DNA of 64,000 bases. Source: JASHPR01 sp963778075. Lineage in GTDB: Bacteria; Actinomycetota; Actinomycetes; Streptosporangiales; Streptosporangiaceae. Below are positions 42,258 through 51,100 of the stretch, one piece after another (position 1 is the first letter of the stretch; the number at the start of each line of letters is the position of its first letter). The position numbers and the translations under genes were made by a program. The notes below the pieces were generated by a model. The model searched no databases. It had not been told where the DNA came from and saw only the letters and a list, made by a program, of their open reading frames with translations. The DNA lies in assembly GCA_963778075.1 (NCBI GenBank), contig CAVZTJ010000001.1, forward strand, positions 248,001 to 312,000, given 5' to 3'.

Positions 42258-42644
42258 ATGACTATGACGACGAGAGTCCACAGCGTGTCGATCCCGGTGG
42301 CCGATCAGGACCGGGCACTGGCGTTTTACACAGAGGTGCTCGGCTGCGAGCTGCGCACCGACATCGAGGTGTGGCCTGGGGCCAGGCTGGTGGAAGTGGT
42401 GCCCCCCGGGTCGAGCGTCGGCCTGGTGCTACTGCCCCCGGACAGCGAAATCCCGATGGCCGTACGGTTGGGCACGACCAACGCCGAGACCGCCTACACG
42501 CGGCTTCGCCAGGCGGGCGCGAGGCTGCACAACGACGAAGTCGTGCACCTCGACGGCTACCCGCCGATGTTCTTTTTCGCCGACCCGGACGGCAACGGGC
42601 TCGTATATCTAGAGGAAGAACCCGGCGGGGCCAGCGGCAACTGA
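42258..42644 (+). CDS. VOC-superfamily (glyoxalase-like) protein
   Basis: 128 aa with paired beta-alpha-beta-beta-beta units: VHSVSIPVADQDRALAFYTE, VLGCELRTDIEVWPGARLVE, DGYPPMFFFADPDGNGLVYLEE. The E/D residues in metal-binding positions are partly kept, so it may be an active dioxygenase, isomerase or a resistance/binding protein. The gene lies between two IS4-like remnants and thus may have been carried by an element. ATG 42258 or 42264. Confidence 0.75.
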   Translation: MTMTTRVHSVSIPVADQDRALAFYTEVLGCELRTDIEVWPGARLVEVVPPGSSVGLVLLPPDSEIPMAVRLGTTNAETAYTRLRQAGARLHNDEVVHLDGYPPMFFFADPDGNGLVYLEEEPGGASGN

Positions 42645-42693
42645 TGCCGGCATCCCGAACTGGGCCGTGAGCCGGAGTGGTCATGGCCGCAGA

Positions 42694-42746
42694 ATCGAGT
42701 TCTACCTGCTCTGCCCCTGGCAGCTCACCTAAAAGCAACGCCATTG
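42694..42746 (+). mobile_element. Second copy of IS4-like transposase end, 53 bp
   Basis: ATCGAGTTCTACCTGCTCTG followed by CCCCTGGCAGCTCACCTAAA matches 42143-42192 with few changes and one insertion. Both copies are in the same orientation and flank the VOC gene. Confidence 0.55.
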
Positions 42747-42828
42747 CCCCCGGGCCCGGCGCCGGACCAGGCACGGCAGGAGGACGGGTCGCGTTCGCGG
42801 CGGGCAGGCCGACCGGAATCATGGGGCC

Positions 42829-43851
42829 ATGACCGTGTACGAGCTGAAAGACCTGTTCCGGCTGCCAGTGGTCGTCGCGCCGATGGCCGGCGGCCCGTCG
42901 AATCCGGCGCTGGTTGCCACTGCGGCCGAGGCCGGCGCGATCGGCTTCCTCGCCGGGGGTTATAAGACTGCGAGCGCCGTCGCGGCCGAGATCGCTGAGG
43001 TCCGGGCGGCGACGGCGGGGCCGTTCGGAGTCAATCTCTTCGTTCCAGGAGACCCCTCTTCGGAGCCGGAACGGGTCGCCACCTACCTGGTATCGCTGGC
43101 CGGAGACGCCGTGGCCGCCGGCGGCACCGTCGGGGAGCCGGTGTGGGACGACGACGGCTGGGCGGACAAGCTCGCGGCAGTGCTGGCCGCCGCGCCGCCG
43201 GTGGTCAGCTTCACCTTCGGCTGCCCCGCGGCCGAGGTCGTGGCCGAGTTCCGCGCAGCAGGTACCGTCGTCGCGGTGACGGTGACCAGTCCGGCCGAAG
43301 CCGAGGCCGCCACAGCTGCCGGCGTGGACCTGCTCTGCGTGCAGGGCATCGAGGCAGGCGCGCACCGGGGAACGTTCAGCAACAGCGACGCCCCCGGCCA
43401 CGACTACGGGCTGCTGGCGCTGATCGGCGACGTCGCCCGGGTCACCGGCCTGCCGCAGATCGCGGCCGGCGGGATCGTCTCCCCCGGCCAGGTCCGGGCC
43501 ATCCTGGCGGCCGGAGCGGTCGCCGCCCAGTGCGGCACCGCGTTCCTGCGTTGCCCCGAAAGCGGCGCGCACCCGGCGCACAAGGCCGCGCTCGCCAGCC
43601 CCAGCTACCGCGTGACCGCCGTCACCCGCGCGTTCAGTGGGCGGTCGGCGCGGGGCTTGCTGAACCAGTTCATGCTCGACCACGCAGACGCACCGGCCGC
43701 CTATCCGGAAATCAACAACGCAACCCGCGGCCTGCGCGCGGCGGCGGCCAGGGCCGGGGATACCGAGCGCATGAGCCTGTGGGCTGGCCAGGGCTTCCGC
43801 TCCGCAACCGACCGCCCGGCCGCCGAAGTAATCGAGATGCTGGCCCGGTAG
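42829..43851 (+). CDS. Nitronate monooxygenase
   Basis: 340 aa FMN-dependent TIM-barrel enzyme (2-nitropropane dioxygenase family). PVVVAPMAGGPSNPALVATA, GFLAGGYKTASAVAAEIAEV, QGIEAGAHRGTFSN (the catalytic His region), IAAGGIVSPGQVRAILAAGA, LWAGQGFRSATDRPA. Oxidises alkyl nitronates; broad detoxification or catabolic role. Preceded by a weak RBS; neighbours are unrelated (VOC, PadR). Confidence 0.9.
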   Translation: MTVYELKDLFRLPVVVAPMAGGPSNPALVATAAEAGAIGFLAGGYKTASAVAAEIAEVRAATAGPFGVNLFVPGDPSSEPERVATYLVSLAGDAVAAGGTVGEPVWDDDGWADKLAAVLAAAPPVVSFTFGCPAAEVVAEFRAAGTVVAVTVTSPAEAEAATAAGVDLLCVQGIEAGAHRGTFSNSDAPGHDYGLLALIGDVARVTGLPQIAAGGIVSPGQVRAILAAGAVAAQCGTAFLRCPESGAHPAHKAALASPSYRVTAVTRAFSGRSARGLLNQFMLDHADAPAAYPEINNATRGLRAAAARAGDTERMSLWAGQGFRSATDRPAAEVIEMLAR

Positions 43852-43889
43852 CCACGCCCCCGGCGAAAGACTTTCGGCGATTACTTTAC

Positions 43890-43903
43890 GAGCGTATACG
43901 CTC
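43890..43903. promoter_or_regulatory. 14-bp palindrome before padR
   Basis: GAGCGTATACGCTC, perfect, 18 bp upstream of ATG 43921, with a second half-match (AGCGTATGCT) directly behind. Overlaps the likely -10/start region, suitable for PadR autorepression. Confidence 0.65.
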
Positions 43904-43920
43904 AGCGTATGCTCTCGGGT

Positions 43921-44445
43921 ATGAGTGTTCCCCTGACGCTGCTCGGCCTGCTGGAGCGGGAGCCGAGTCATGGCTATGAGCTCAAGCGCGATTACGACGC
44001 GTTCTTTGGCCGCGGTAAGCCGGTGTCCTTCGGCCAGGTCTACGGGACGCTGTCCCGGCTGGCCCGAGACGGCAAGGCGATCGCGGGACCCGCCGAGCAC
44101 GGCGAGGGACCCGAACGGCGGCGTTACGTGATTACCGAGCAGGGCGCGTCCGACGTCGAGAGATGGCTGGCCGAGCCCGCCGAGCCAGAACTGCACTTGC
44201 AGTCGATGCTGTTCGCCAAGGTGGTGCTCGCTCTCATGCTGGACCGCCCGGCTGCCCGGTACCTGGACATGCAGCGGGCCGCACACCTGGCGCGGATGCG
44301 CGAGCTCACCGAGCAGATCCAGAATGGCGGCGTTCTCGACACCGTGCTCGCCGACTACGGCCTCTACCACATGGAGGCTGACCTGCGCTGGATCGACCAC
44401 ACCGCGGCCAGGCTGGACATGATCGCGAAGGCGGTGCACGGATGA
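43921..44445 (+). CDS. PadR-family transcriptional regulator
   Basis: 174 aa. N-terminal winged helix: LTLLGLLEREPSHGYELKRD, PVSFGQVYGTLSRLARDGKA, ERRRYVITEQGASDVERWL; C-terminal helical dimerisation part LARMRELTEQIQNGG. PadR proteins typically sense hydrophobic drugs and control ABC exporters. ATG 43921 is preferred to 43909. Stop overlaps the ABC ATPase ATG. Confidence 0.9.
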   Translation: MSVPLTLLGLLEREPSHGYELKRDYDAFFGRGKPVSFGQVYGTLSRLARDGKAIAGPAEHGEGPERRRYVITEQGASDVERWLAEPAEPELHLQSMLFAKVVLALMLDRPAARYLDMQRAAHLARMRELTEQIQNGGVLDTVLADYGLYHMEADLRWIDHTAARLDMIAKAVHG

Positions 44446-45134
44446 CAGGGAAACCAGCGCCGATCATCGAGGCGCGCGGAGTCGAGAAGTCGTTCGGCCA
44501 CACCCCGGCGCTGCGCGGCGCCACGATCACCGTGGCGCGGGGTGAGATCCTCGCGGTCATGGGCCCGAGCGGGTCCGGCAAGTCGACGCTGCTGCACTGC
44601 CTGGCCGGGATCCTGACCCCGGACGAGGGCGAGGTCTGGTTCGACGGCAGCCGGCTGGACACCATGCCCGAGGGCAAGCGCAGCGACCTGCGCCGGGACC
44701 GGTTCGGGTTCGTGTTCCAGTTCGGCCAGCTGGTCCCCGAGCTGACCGCGGAGGAGAACGTCGCCCTGCCGCTGCTGCTCAGCGGTGTGCGCCGCGGCCC
44801 GGCGCTGGCGGAGGCGCGGCCCTGGTTCGGCCGACTCGGCCTCGACGGCCTCGAGGGCCGCCGGTCCGGTGAGCTGTCCGGCGGCCAGGCGCAGCGCGTC
44901 GCGCTGGCCCGCGGCCTGGTCGCGCGGCCGGAAGTGCTGTTCGCCGACGAGCCGACCGGGTCGCTGGACTCGATGTCTGGCGAGCTGGTGATGCGGCTCC
45001 TCACCGCCGCCGTCCGCGAGCAGGGCACCACGGTCATCCTGGTCACCCACGAGGCCAGGGTCGCCGCCTACGCTGGCCGGGAAGTCGTGGTCCGCGACGG
45101 CACGGTCGGCTCGCTCACCCAGGTCGCGCAGTGA
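44442..45134 (+). CDS. ABC transporter ATPase (MacB/LolD type)
   Basis: 230 aa. Walker A GPSGSGKSTLL, Q-loop FVFQFGQLVPELTAEENVAL, signature LSGGQAQRVALARGLV, Walker B VLFADEPTGSLDS, H-loop VTHEARVAAYA. Pairs with the FtsX-like permease that overlaps it. No membrane-fusion protein nearby, so a monoderm exporter or mechanotransmission-type system is likely. Controlled by PadR. Confidence 0.93.
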   Translation: MTGKPAPIIEARGVEKSFGHTPALRGATITVARGEILAVMGPSGSGKSTLLHCLAGILTPDEGEVWFDGSRLDTMPEGKRSDLRRDRFGFVFQFGQLVPELTAEENVALPLLLSGVRRGPALAEARPWFGRLGLDGLEGRRSGELSGGQAQRVALARGLVARPEVLFADEPTGSLDSMSGELVMRLLTAAVREQGTTVILVTHEARVAAYAGREVVVRDGTVGSLTQVAQ

Positions 45135-47488
45135 TCCGCCTCGGGCTGCGCCTGGCGGTCAGCGGTGGCCGTGAGGCCGTGGTCCGCCTGGTGATCCTGG
45201 CCGTCGCCGTCGGGCTCGGCGTCGGCCTGCTGCTCACCGCGCTATCCGCGACTAGCGCGGTCAAGGTGCAGAACGCTCGTTACGCGTGGCTGTGGACCGG
45301 AACCGCCTCCGTGGCCGCCGGCCACGGGCCCGCGGGCACGGACCCGCTGTGGTGGGGCATCAGCGGCGACGAGTTCGGCGGCCAGCAGATAGCCCGCATC
45401 GAGGTGGCCGCCACCGGCCCCACCTCACCGGTGCCCCCGGGCATTCCACGTGACCCCGCCCCCGGCCAGTACTACGCCTCCCCGGCGCTGGCCAGCCTGC
45501 TGCGTAGCACCCCAGCGGACGAGCTCGCCGACCGCTACCCCGGCCGGCAGGTCGGCTCGATCGGCGACGCCGCACTGCCGTCCCCGGACTCGCTGTACAT
45601 CATCATCGGGCGCACCGCCGCGCAGATGGCCGGCACCCCCGACACCATCGAGGTGACCGGGTTCGCCACCGCGCTGCCGGGCTTCGGGAGCGCGCGAAAC
45701 CCCAGGGGGCTGAACATCACCCCGCCCCAGCAGGGAGTCGGGGCCGGCGGCGTCGACCTCATCCTTTCGGTGGTGGCGCTGGCCCTGCTGACCCCGCTGC
45801 TGATCTTCATCGCCACTGCAACCCGGCTCTCGGCGGCCCGCCGCGAGCAGCGGTTCGCCGCCATGCGCCTGGTCGGTGCCAGGCCGCGGCAGATCTCGGT
45901 AATCGCAACCGTGGAGTCCACGGTGGCCGCGGTGGCGGGCGTGGCCGCCGGCTTCGGCCTGTTCTTCGTGCTGCGGATCCCGCTCGCGGCCGTCCCGTTC
46001 ACCGGTGAGCCGTTCTTTCCCGCCGACATGTCGCTCAGCCTTTCGGACATCCTGGTGGTCGCGCTCGGCGTGCCCGTGGCGGCCGCCCTGGTGGCCCGGC
46101 TGGCGCTGCGGCGGGTACGGATTTCCCCGCTGGGCGTCGCCCGCCGGGTGACCCCGGAGCCGCCGCGGGCCTGGCGGGTTATCCCGCTGCTGGCCGGCCT
46201 GGCCTGGCTCGGCTTCTTCGTTGTGCACGGCCGGCCGACCAGCGTTTCCGGGCAGATCGGGGCGCTGGTACCCGGCTGCCTGCTGATCCTGATCGGCCTG
46301 ATCATCGCGGGGCCTTGGCTGACGATGACCGGGGCGCGGATCATGGCCCGGCACGCCAGCCGCCCAGGGCCGCTGATCGCGGCCCGCCGGCTCGCCGACG
46401 ACCCGCGGGCAGCGTTCCGCGCGGTCAGCGGCCTGGTCCTGGCGCTGTTCATCACCACCGTGGCCATCGCGGGCAACGCTACCCAGGACGCCAAGGAGGG
46501 CCACCCGGTCGGCTGGGCCGCAGCCTCCAGCGTCCTGGTAGACGACCTGGCCGACCAGCCGCTGCCGGTCCAGGGCCAGCCCTCGAATCCGCCGCTTACT
46601 GCCCCGGCACCGGCGCGGATGCTGGCCCCGCTGCTGGCCCGGCTCGGCAGGATCCGCGGCGTCGAGGCCGTGATCGCGGTTCGCTCGGACGGCGCGTCGA
46701 CCCTGCCCAGGGCGCTGCTCGGCGGCAGCATTGCCGGGTTCCCCTCGGCGTATCAGGAGACCGGCCCCGTTCCCGCCGGCGTGGTGCCGTGCTCGGAACT
46801 GGCCCGCGTTCCCGGCCTCGGCCGCTGCCCCGCCGGCGCGGCGGCCGTGTGGTTCCCCAAGTTCCTGGACGCTGCCCCGCCCGCCAAGAGCCTCGCCAAG
46901 ATCACCTGGCCGGCCGCGGACGTCCCCGCGCGCGAACTGGCCGGCCGGAGCGTGGACAGCATCGACATCGCGACGGACGGATCGCGGTCAGCGGTCGAGC
47001 AGGCCAGGACCGCGCTGGCGGGCGCGAACGCCTATCCGAGCCTCGGAACGCCGATGACTCTCGGCGAGGTGACGGCGCAGCTGACCTCGATCGCCAACGC
47101 CTACCAGCAGCTCGTGGACGTGGTGATCCTGGCCAGCCTGGCCATCGCCGGCTGCACGCTGGCCGCGGGAATCGCGGCCGGCCTATCCGACCGCAAGCGG
47201 CCGTTCAGCCTGCTGCGGCTCACCGGCGCCCGGCTCCGCATGCTGCGCAGCGTGGTCGCGCTGGAGAGCGCCGTCCCGCTGCTGGCCGTCGCCGCGGTCT
47301 CGATCGGCGTCGGGTTCATCGGCGCCGCGATGTTCGCGAGCGTGCAGCTACAGCACTCGCTCGTGGCCCCTGGCGCCGGGTACTACCTGCTCACCGTCGT
47401 CGGGATCGTGGCCTCCCTCGCGATCATCGCGTCCACGTTCCCGCTGCTGCGGCGCATCACCGGTCCCGATGCCGCACGGAACGAGTGA
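45131..47488 (+). CDS. FtsX-like ABC permease
   Basis: 785 aa. Two copies of the MacB/FtsX-type region: TM at about 14-35, then extracellular part, then TM cluster 205-340 (VDLILSVVALALLTPLLIFI, AVAGVAAGFGLFFVLRIPLA), middle TMs 350-400, a second extracellular region and C-terminal TMs at about 665-780 (LVDVVILASLAIAGCTLAAG, LTVVGIVASLAIIASTFPLL). GTG overlaps the ATPase stop. Fused two-lobe form is typical for Gram-positive exporters of peptides or lipids. Confidence 0.9.
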   Translation: MIRLGLRLAVSGGREAVVRLVILAVAVGLGVGLLLTALSATSAVKVQNARYAWLWTGTASVAAGHGPAGTDPLWWGISGDEFGGQQIARIEVAATGPTSPVPPGIPRDPAPGQYYASPALASLLRSTPADELADRYPGRQVGSIGDAALPSPDSLYIIIGRTAAQMAGTPDTIEVTGFATALPGFGSARNPRGLNITPPQQGVGAGGVDLILSVVALALLTPLLIFIATATRLSAARREQRFAAMRLVGARPRQISVIATVESTVAAVAGVAAGFGLFFVLRIPLAAVPFTGEPFFPADMSLSLSDILVVALGVPVAAALVARLALRRVRISPLGVARRVTPEPPRAWRVIPLLAGLAWLGFFVVHGRPTSVSGQIGALVPGCLLILIGLIIAGPWLTMTGARIMARHASRPGPLIAARRLADDPRAAFRAVSGLVLALFITTVAIAGNATQDAKEGHPVGWAAASSVLVDDLADQPLPVQGQPSNPPLTAPAPARMLAPLLARLGRIRGVEAVIAVRSDGASTLPRALLGGSIAGFPSAYQETGPVPAGVVPCSELARVPGLGRCPAGAAAVWFPKFLDAAPPAKSLAKITWPAADVPARELAGRSVDSIDIATDGSRSAVEQARTALAGANAYPSLGTPMTLGEVTAQLTSIANAYQQLVDVVILASLAIAGCTLAAGIAAGLSDRKRPFSLLRLTGARLRMLRSVVALESAVPLLAVAAVSIGVGFIGAAMFASVQLQHSLVAPGAGYYLLTVVGIVASLAIIASTFPLLRRITGPDAARNE

Positions 47489-47539
47489 TCGCCGATATGC
47501 TCTGATCGCACTCTCAGGAAGGCGAGGGAGGTGGGATCC

Positions 47540-47596
47540 GTGGACACGACGACATCCATGCGCTTCCCCCTCGCCGTGAGAGTGCCGAGAACCTGA
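47540..47596 (+). CDS. Possible 18-aa leader peptide before a GNAT gene
   Basis: GTG 47540 with GGGAGG upstream; reads MDTTTSMRFPLAVRVPRT then TGA. An imperfect stem around GGGGAGCGCGCCGCTTCCC (47598-47620) follows and lies just before the acetyltransferase RBS. This order suggests upstream-ORF control, though no stop-codon or amino-acid logic is evident. Confidence 0.35.
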   Translation: MDTTTSMRFPLAVRVPRT

Positions 47597-47630
47597 CGGG
47601 GGAGCGCGCCGCTTCCCGGAAGGACCTTCC

Positions 47631-48536
47631 ATGACCGGTCTGGTGATCCGCCCGCTGACCGAGGGCGAAGAATCACTGTTTGAGTCTCTGGACGACCCGG
47701 CGCTTGTGGGCTTCGGCGCCTTCGGCGACCGCTACGGCGACATGGCCGCCCGCGGCGACTACCGCCCCGAATGGACCTGGATAGCGCTGCGCGACGGGAC
47801 CGTGGTCGCCCGGGCAGCCTGGTGGGGTGGCCCCGATGACGACGCGCCGAGCGCGCTGGACTGGTTCGACTTCACCGACCCCGGCGCCGCCGTGCAACTG
47901 CTGTGTGCCGCGCCGCTGCGCGCCGAGTACTCCCTCAGGCTGCCTCCGGGCTGGCGGGGCGACGCCGCCGTCGCGCATGCTGCCCAGGCCCGCATCACCG
48001 CAGCCCAGGAAGCTGGCATGACGTTCCTGGTCGAGCGCTACCGCTACCGGTGGACGCCGGAATGCGGCGTGCCTGCCGCGACCGGGCGCCTGGAGTTTCG
48101 CCCCGAACCAGACGACGCCGTGATCCTCGACGTCTTCCGGCGAGTGCACAGCAGCACCCTGGACGCACACGCCAGCCGCGTCGTCGCCGCATCCGGGCTC
48201 GACGCCGCCGCCCAGGAAGACCTGGGCGATCTACGCTGGATGCCCAGCCCGCGCGAGTGGTGGCGGCTCGCCTACACCCCCGGCGGCGACCTGGTCGGCC
48301 TCGCCGCGCCGTGCCGCAACTACAGCGACCCCGTCGTCGGTTACATCGCGGTCGTGCCCGAGCAGCGCGGCCACGGCTACGCCTACGATCTGCTCGCCGA
48401 GGCCACCCGCCTGCTGGCCGCCCAAGGCGCAGACCGGATCGTCGCAGGCACCGACGTCACCAACCTCCCGATGGCAGCCACCTTCGCGAAGGCCGGCTAC
48501 CCCGTCGCCCAGCACCGCATCGACCTCGTCTACTGA
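47631..48536 (+). CDS. GNAT-family N-acetyltransferase, tandem domains
   Basis: 301 aa. The C-terminal GNAT core shows VGYIAVVPEQRGHGYAYDLL (motif A, acetyl-CoA pyrophosphate loop) and TDVTNLPMAATFAKAGYPVA; the N-terminal half looks like a second, degenerate GNAT unit (ITAAQEAGMTFLVERYRYRW). Substrate unknown. Ends in a 7-bp overlap with the convergent P-loop gene. Confidence 0.85.
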   Translation: MTGLVIRPLTEGEESLFESLDDPALVGFGAFGDRYGDMAARGDYRPEWTWIALRDGTVVARAAWWGGPDDDAPSALDWFDFTDPGAAVQLLCAAPLRAEYSLRLPPGWRGDAAVAHAAQARITAAQEAGMTFLVERYRYRWTPECGVPAATGRLEFRPEPDDAVILDVFRRVHSSTLDAHASRVVAASGLDAAAQEDLGDLRWMPSPREWWRLAYTPGGDLVGLAAPCRNYSDPVVGYIAVVPEQRGHGYAYDLLAEATRLLAAQGADRIVAGTDVTNLPMAATFAKAGYPVAQHRIDLVY

Positions 48537-49042
48537 GCCGCCGACAGGTATTCCAGCGCGGCCTGCAGATTCGCTTCGCGCGAGTTCACCGAGTCGATCG
48601 TCAGCCGCTCGTCGGTCCATGGCGGGAAGTCGGCCCGGCGCCGCAGCACGCCCTCCCAGGTGGGCTCCGGGAATCCCTCGATGTTCCTCGTTCTGTGCTC
48701 TACCCGATCCCGGTAGACGCGGTCGTCGCCGCACTCGACGACGATGAACTTCAGCTCGGCGCCCACCTGGCCGGCCAGTTCCCGCCACTGGGCACGGGCG
48801 GGTTCCGGCCCGTTGACGGCGTCGACGATGACGTCGTGGCCAAGAGCGAGCTGCTCAGCGGCGAGCGCACCGACGACCAGGTACGCAGCGTGGTGTGTCG
48901 GAGCGGACGGGCTGACTCCGGCGCGCCACATCGCAGCTTCGGCCTGATCCACTCCGAGCACGGCGCACTTCAGCGCCCGCCCAAGATCGACAGCCATCGT
49001 GCTTTTCCCAGACCCCGGCAGCCCGGCGACGACGATTAACAT
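48530..49042 (-). CDS. P-loop kinase-like ATPase
   Basis: 170 aa. Walker A GLPGSGKSTMAV; lid-like ERLTIDSVN; overall an AAA/zeta-toxin-like small kinase (VDQAEAAMWRAGVSP, VEHRTRNIEGFPEPTWEGVL). Such proteins phosphorylate small molecules or sugars, for example aminoglycosides or UDP-sugars. No antitoxin partner visible. Start GTG/ATG 49042. Confidence 0.7.
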   Translation of the reverse strand: MLIVVAGLPGSGKSTMAVDLGRALKCAVLGVDQAEAAMWRAGVSPSAPTHHAAYLVVGALAAEQLALGHDVIVDAVNGPEPARAQWRELAGQVGAELKFIVVECGDDRVYRDRVEHRTRNIEGFPEPTWEGVLRRRADFPPWTDERLTIDSVNSREANLQAALEYLSAAQ

Positions 49043-49108
49043 TCCCGAAGCCTGTCATACCGGATTGATCATCTTGACTGCCCGGCAACGCCCGCTGATC
49101 GTGGCGGC

Positions 49109-49599
49109 ATGGACGTAGCCGGGTGCCTGGGATGCGACCCCGCCGCCGGACGGCAGCATTCACCGGGGGGCATCTTGTACGAGACCCCATCGTGGCTGGT
49201 CAACCACGTCGTGGACGCGATGAATCTCGGCACGTTGATCGTCGCACCGCGGGAGCACATTGTGGCCGTAGCGGACCTCGACGGCGCCGCCGCAGGGGAG
49301 TGGGGCCGGTGCTGCGCGCCGCCGCGCGCGTCGTGGAGGCGCTCTGTGAACCGGAGCAGACCTACGTGTGCCTGTGGTCGCACGGCCCTGATGGGCGCAA
49401 GCACCTGCATTTCGCGGTCCAGCCGGTGACCGCCGACGTTGTAGCCCGCTACGGTGGCCTGCGCGCCGAGCAGCTCCAGGCCCGCATGCTGGCCAGCGGC
49501 GGCAGGCGGGATGCCGCTGAGGTCGAGCGGCTCTGCGAGCGGGCGCGTGAGCTGTTCTGGGTGATCGCCCTGCCCGGGGATGGCGCCTCGTCAGAATGA
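49109..49599 (+). pseudogene. HIT-family protein, one-base frameshift
   Basis: From ATG 49109: GCLGCDPAAG (zinc-like CxxC), ILYETPSWLVNHVVDAMNLG, LIVAPREHIVAVADLDGAAA. Near 49305 the frame shifts and PVLRAAARVVEALCEPEQTY, VCLWSHGPDGRKHLHFAVQP (HxH, remains of HxHxHxx) continues to TGA 49599. Missing one base in GGGGCCGG. Otherwise normal length for a HIT/Fhit-like nucleotide hydrolase. Overlaps the 3' end of the convergent XRE gene by 9 bp. Confidence 0.75.
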
Positions 49600-50175
49600 G
49601 GACGGCGTGATGATGGACAAAGCCCGCAGCTCACGGCGCCCGATGTTGCGGAGGCGGTGCGGGATTGTGCCCTGAAATGTCGCTGCGTCCCCGGCTCGCA
49701 GGTCGATGAGCGCGTCGCCGAACTCGAGTGCGCCCCGGCCGGTGAGGATGACCAGGCACTCCTCCCCCGCGTGGCTGAGCAGCTCGGCGGCGGAAGCCTG
49801 GCCGGGGCCGATGCTCACTTCCATGACCTCGAGCTGGCCCTGCATCGAGGGACTCAGTAACTGGTAGCGCGCCTCAGACGAGGGTCTTCCGATCGTCACC
49901 CGGTCGCCGCGCCGGACGACGCTGACCGCCTCCGCCTCGACCGGCAGAAATAACCGGAAGACCGGGATCTCGAGCGATGCGGCCAGCTTGCGCAGCGTGG
50001 CCAGCGAGGGCTGGACGGCGCCCGACTCGATCTGGCTGATCGCCGCGGCGCTGACCCCGACCTTGCGGGCCAGGGACGCGATCGTCATCTGCCGCCGCTC
50101 GCGCTGAGCGCGCACCGTGCGGCCGAGCTCCGCGGAGTCGTGCGGCTCCCCCGCGGCCTTGTGGCTCTTAGCCAT
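49591..50175 (-). CDS. XRE-cupin transcriptional regulator
   Basis: 194 aa. HTH about residues 17-73 (LGRTVRAQRERRQMTIASLA, VGVSAAAISQIESGAVQPSL); cupin sensor about 110-190 (MEVSIGPGQASAAELLSHAG, EECLVILTGRGALEFG, DAATFQGTIPHRLRNIG) with metal-binding His/Glu. This architecture regulates amino-acid or polyamine catabolism in many bacteria. Overlaps dppA (ATGGCTAA), so it is in the same leftward unit and probably controls the divergent permease-dehydrogenase pair. Confidence 0.88.
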   Translation of the reverse strand: MAKSHKAAGEPHDSAELGRTVRAQRERRQMTIASLARKVGVSAAAISQIESGAVQPSLATLRKLAASLEIPVFRLFLPVEAEAVSVVRRGDRVTIGRPSSEARYQLLSPSMQGQLEVMEVSIGPGQASAAELLSHAGEECLVILTGRGALEFGDALIDLRAGDAATFQGTIPHRLRNIGRRELRALSIITPSSF

Positions 50176-51007
50176 AGATCGCCTTCTGGCCCACCTGCAT
50201 GCCCAGCAGGAGCATGACCACCAGCACGCGCATGAGCTCCGGGTAGTCGTCGGTGACGTACTCCACGGAACGCGACCCGGTCAGCGCGACGCCCGGAATC
50301 ATCGCGCAGGTCGCGGCGATCGTGGTCGAGTTCCACTCGATTCCGAGCTGGTACGGCGAGGCGAGCCGGTACGGGGTGGCCCGCTCGCGCCCGGCCACGG
50401 CCTTGGCGGTCGCCTCCCTGATGCGGGCCTGGGCCACCTCCGGGTGCAGGCAGTCGGCGCTGAACTTGTCGATCCCGTCCTTGACCGCCACGGTCGCCGC
50501 TCCGCCGAGAAACCGCTCCGCCTCCGCGCATACCGCGGAGTCGCCCGCGACGACCAGGACCGGCACCCCGAAGTGCCCGGCGTACGCGGCGTTCAGCCGG
50601 GTTTCCCCGGTGGGCTCGCCGTTGAGATAGACGTTCTGGATCTCCTTGCCGAGCAGCGTGTGGTTGAGCACGCCGCCCTCGGTTCCCGCGCAGGCGTGAT
50701 ATCCCACGAAGACCGCGCCGTCGTAGGACGTGTCGAGGCCCTGCACCATGCACAGCGACTTGTGGAAGCCCTTGATCGTGCGCGCGCGGGGATCGAGCCG
50801 CTCGAGCAGCAGGTTGCGCATGATCCAGTGCGAGTCGTTCACGAGTACTTCCTCGGCGCCCGCGTCGTAGGCGCCGAGGATGGCGGCGTTGGCGTCGCCG
50901 GTCATGAACACCCGGCCGCGCTGGTAATCGGCGCCGTCCGGAAGCACGTCCTCAGGGTCGGTGATTCCCGATACGCCCTCCATGTCGACCGAGATAAACA
51001 CCTTCAC
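50168..51007 (-). CDS. dppA: D-aminopeptidase, M55 family (DppA)
   Basis: 279 aa zinc peptidase that releases N-terminal D-amino acids, chiefly D-Ala. Metal/catalytic residues visible: D8 and E10 in FISVDMEGVSG, H60 in VNDSHW, H104 in VFVGYHACAGTEGG, and E near 135 in GEPTGETRLNAA. GTG 51007 is chosen for AGGAGG at proper spacing; longer frame start is not supported. Divergent from an APC permease and D-amino-acid dehydrogenase. Confidence 0.9.
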   Translation of the reverse strand: MKVFISVDMEGVSGITDPEDVLPDGADYQRGRVFMTGDANAAILGAYDAGAEEVLVNDSHWIMRNLLLERLDPRARTIKGFHKSLCMVQGLDTSYDGAVFVGYHACAGTEGGVLNHTLLGKEIQNVYLNGEPTGETRLNAAYAGHFGVPVLVVAGDSAVCAEAERFLGGAATVAVKDGIDKFSADCLHPEVAQARIREATAKAVAGRERATPYRLASPYQLGIEWNSTTIAATCAMIPGVALTGSRSVEYVTDDYPELMRVLVVMLLLGMQVGQKAIYG

Positions 51008-51075
51008 TGTGGCCTCCTGACCGGCCATTGACCTGCACCAATCGTAGGTGTAGCTTACGCCCAATTAGCTGTGCT

Positions 51076-51085
51076 TTATATATAA
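51076..51085. promoter_or_regulatory. AT-rich palindrome in the dppA/APC divergent promoter
   Basis: TTATATATAA, perfect 10-bp palindrome in the 93-bp gap, the only strongly AT-rich site there; it may be the -10 of the rightward promoter and/or the binding site of the XRE-cupin protein. Confidence 0.45.
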
Positions 51086-51100
51086 GTGTCAGGAGATGCG

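Noticed and set aside
42262..44439. 725-aa minus-strand ORF
   Set aside because: Runs opposite VOC, nitronate monooxygenase and padR genes, all of which have clear family motifs; its own sequence is low-complexity.
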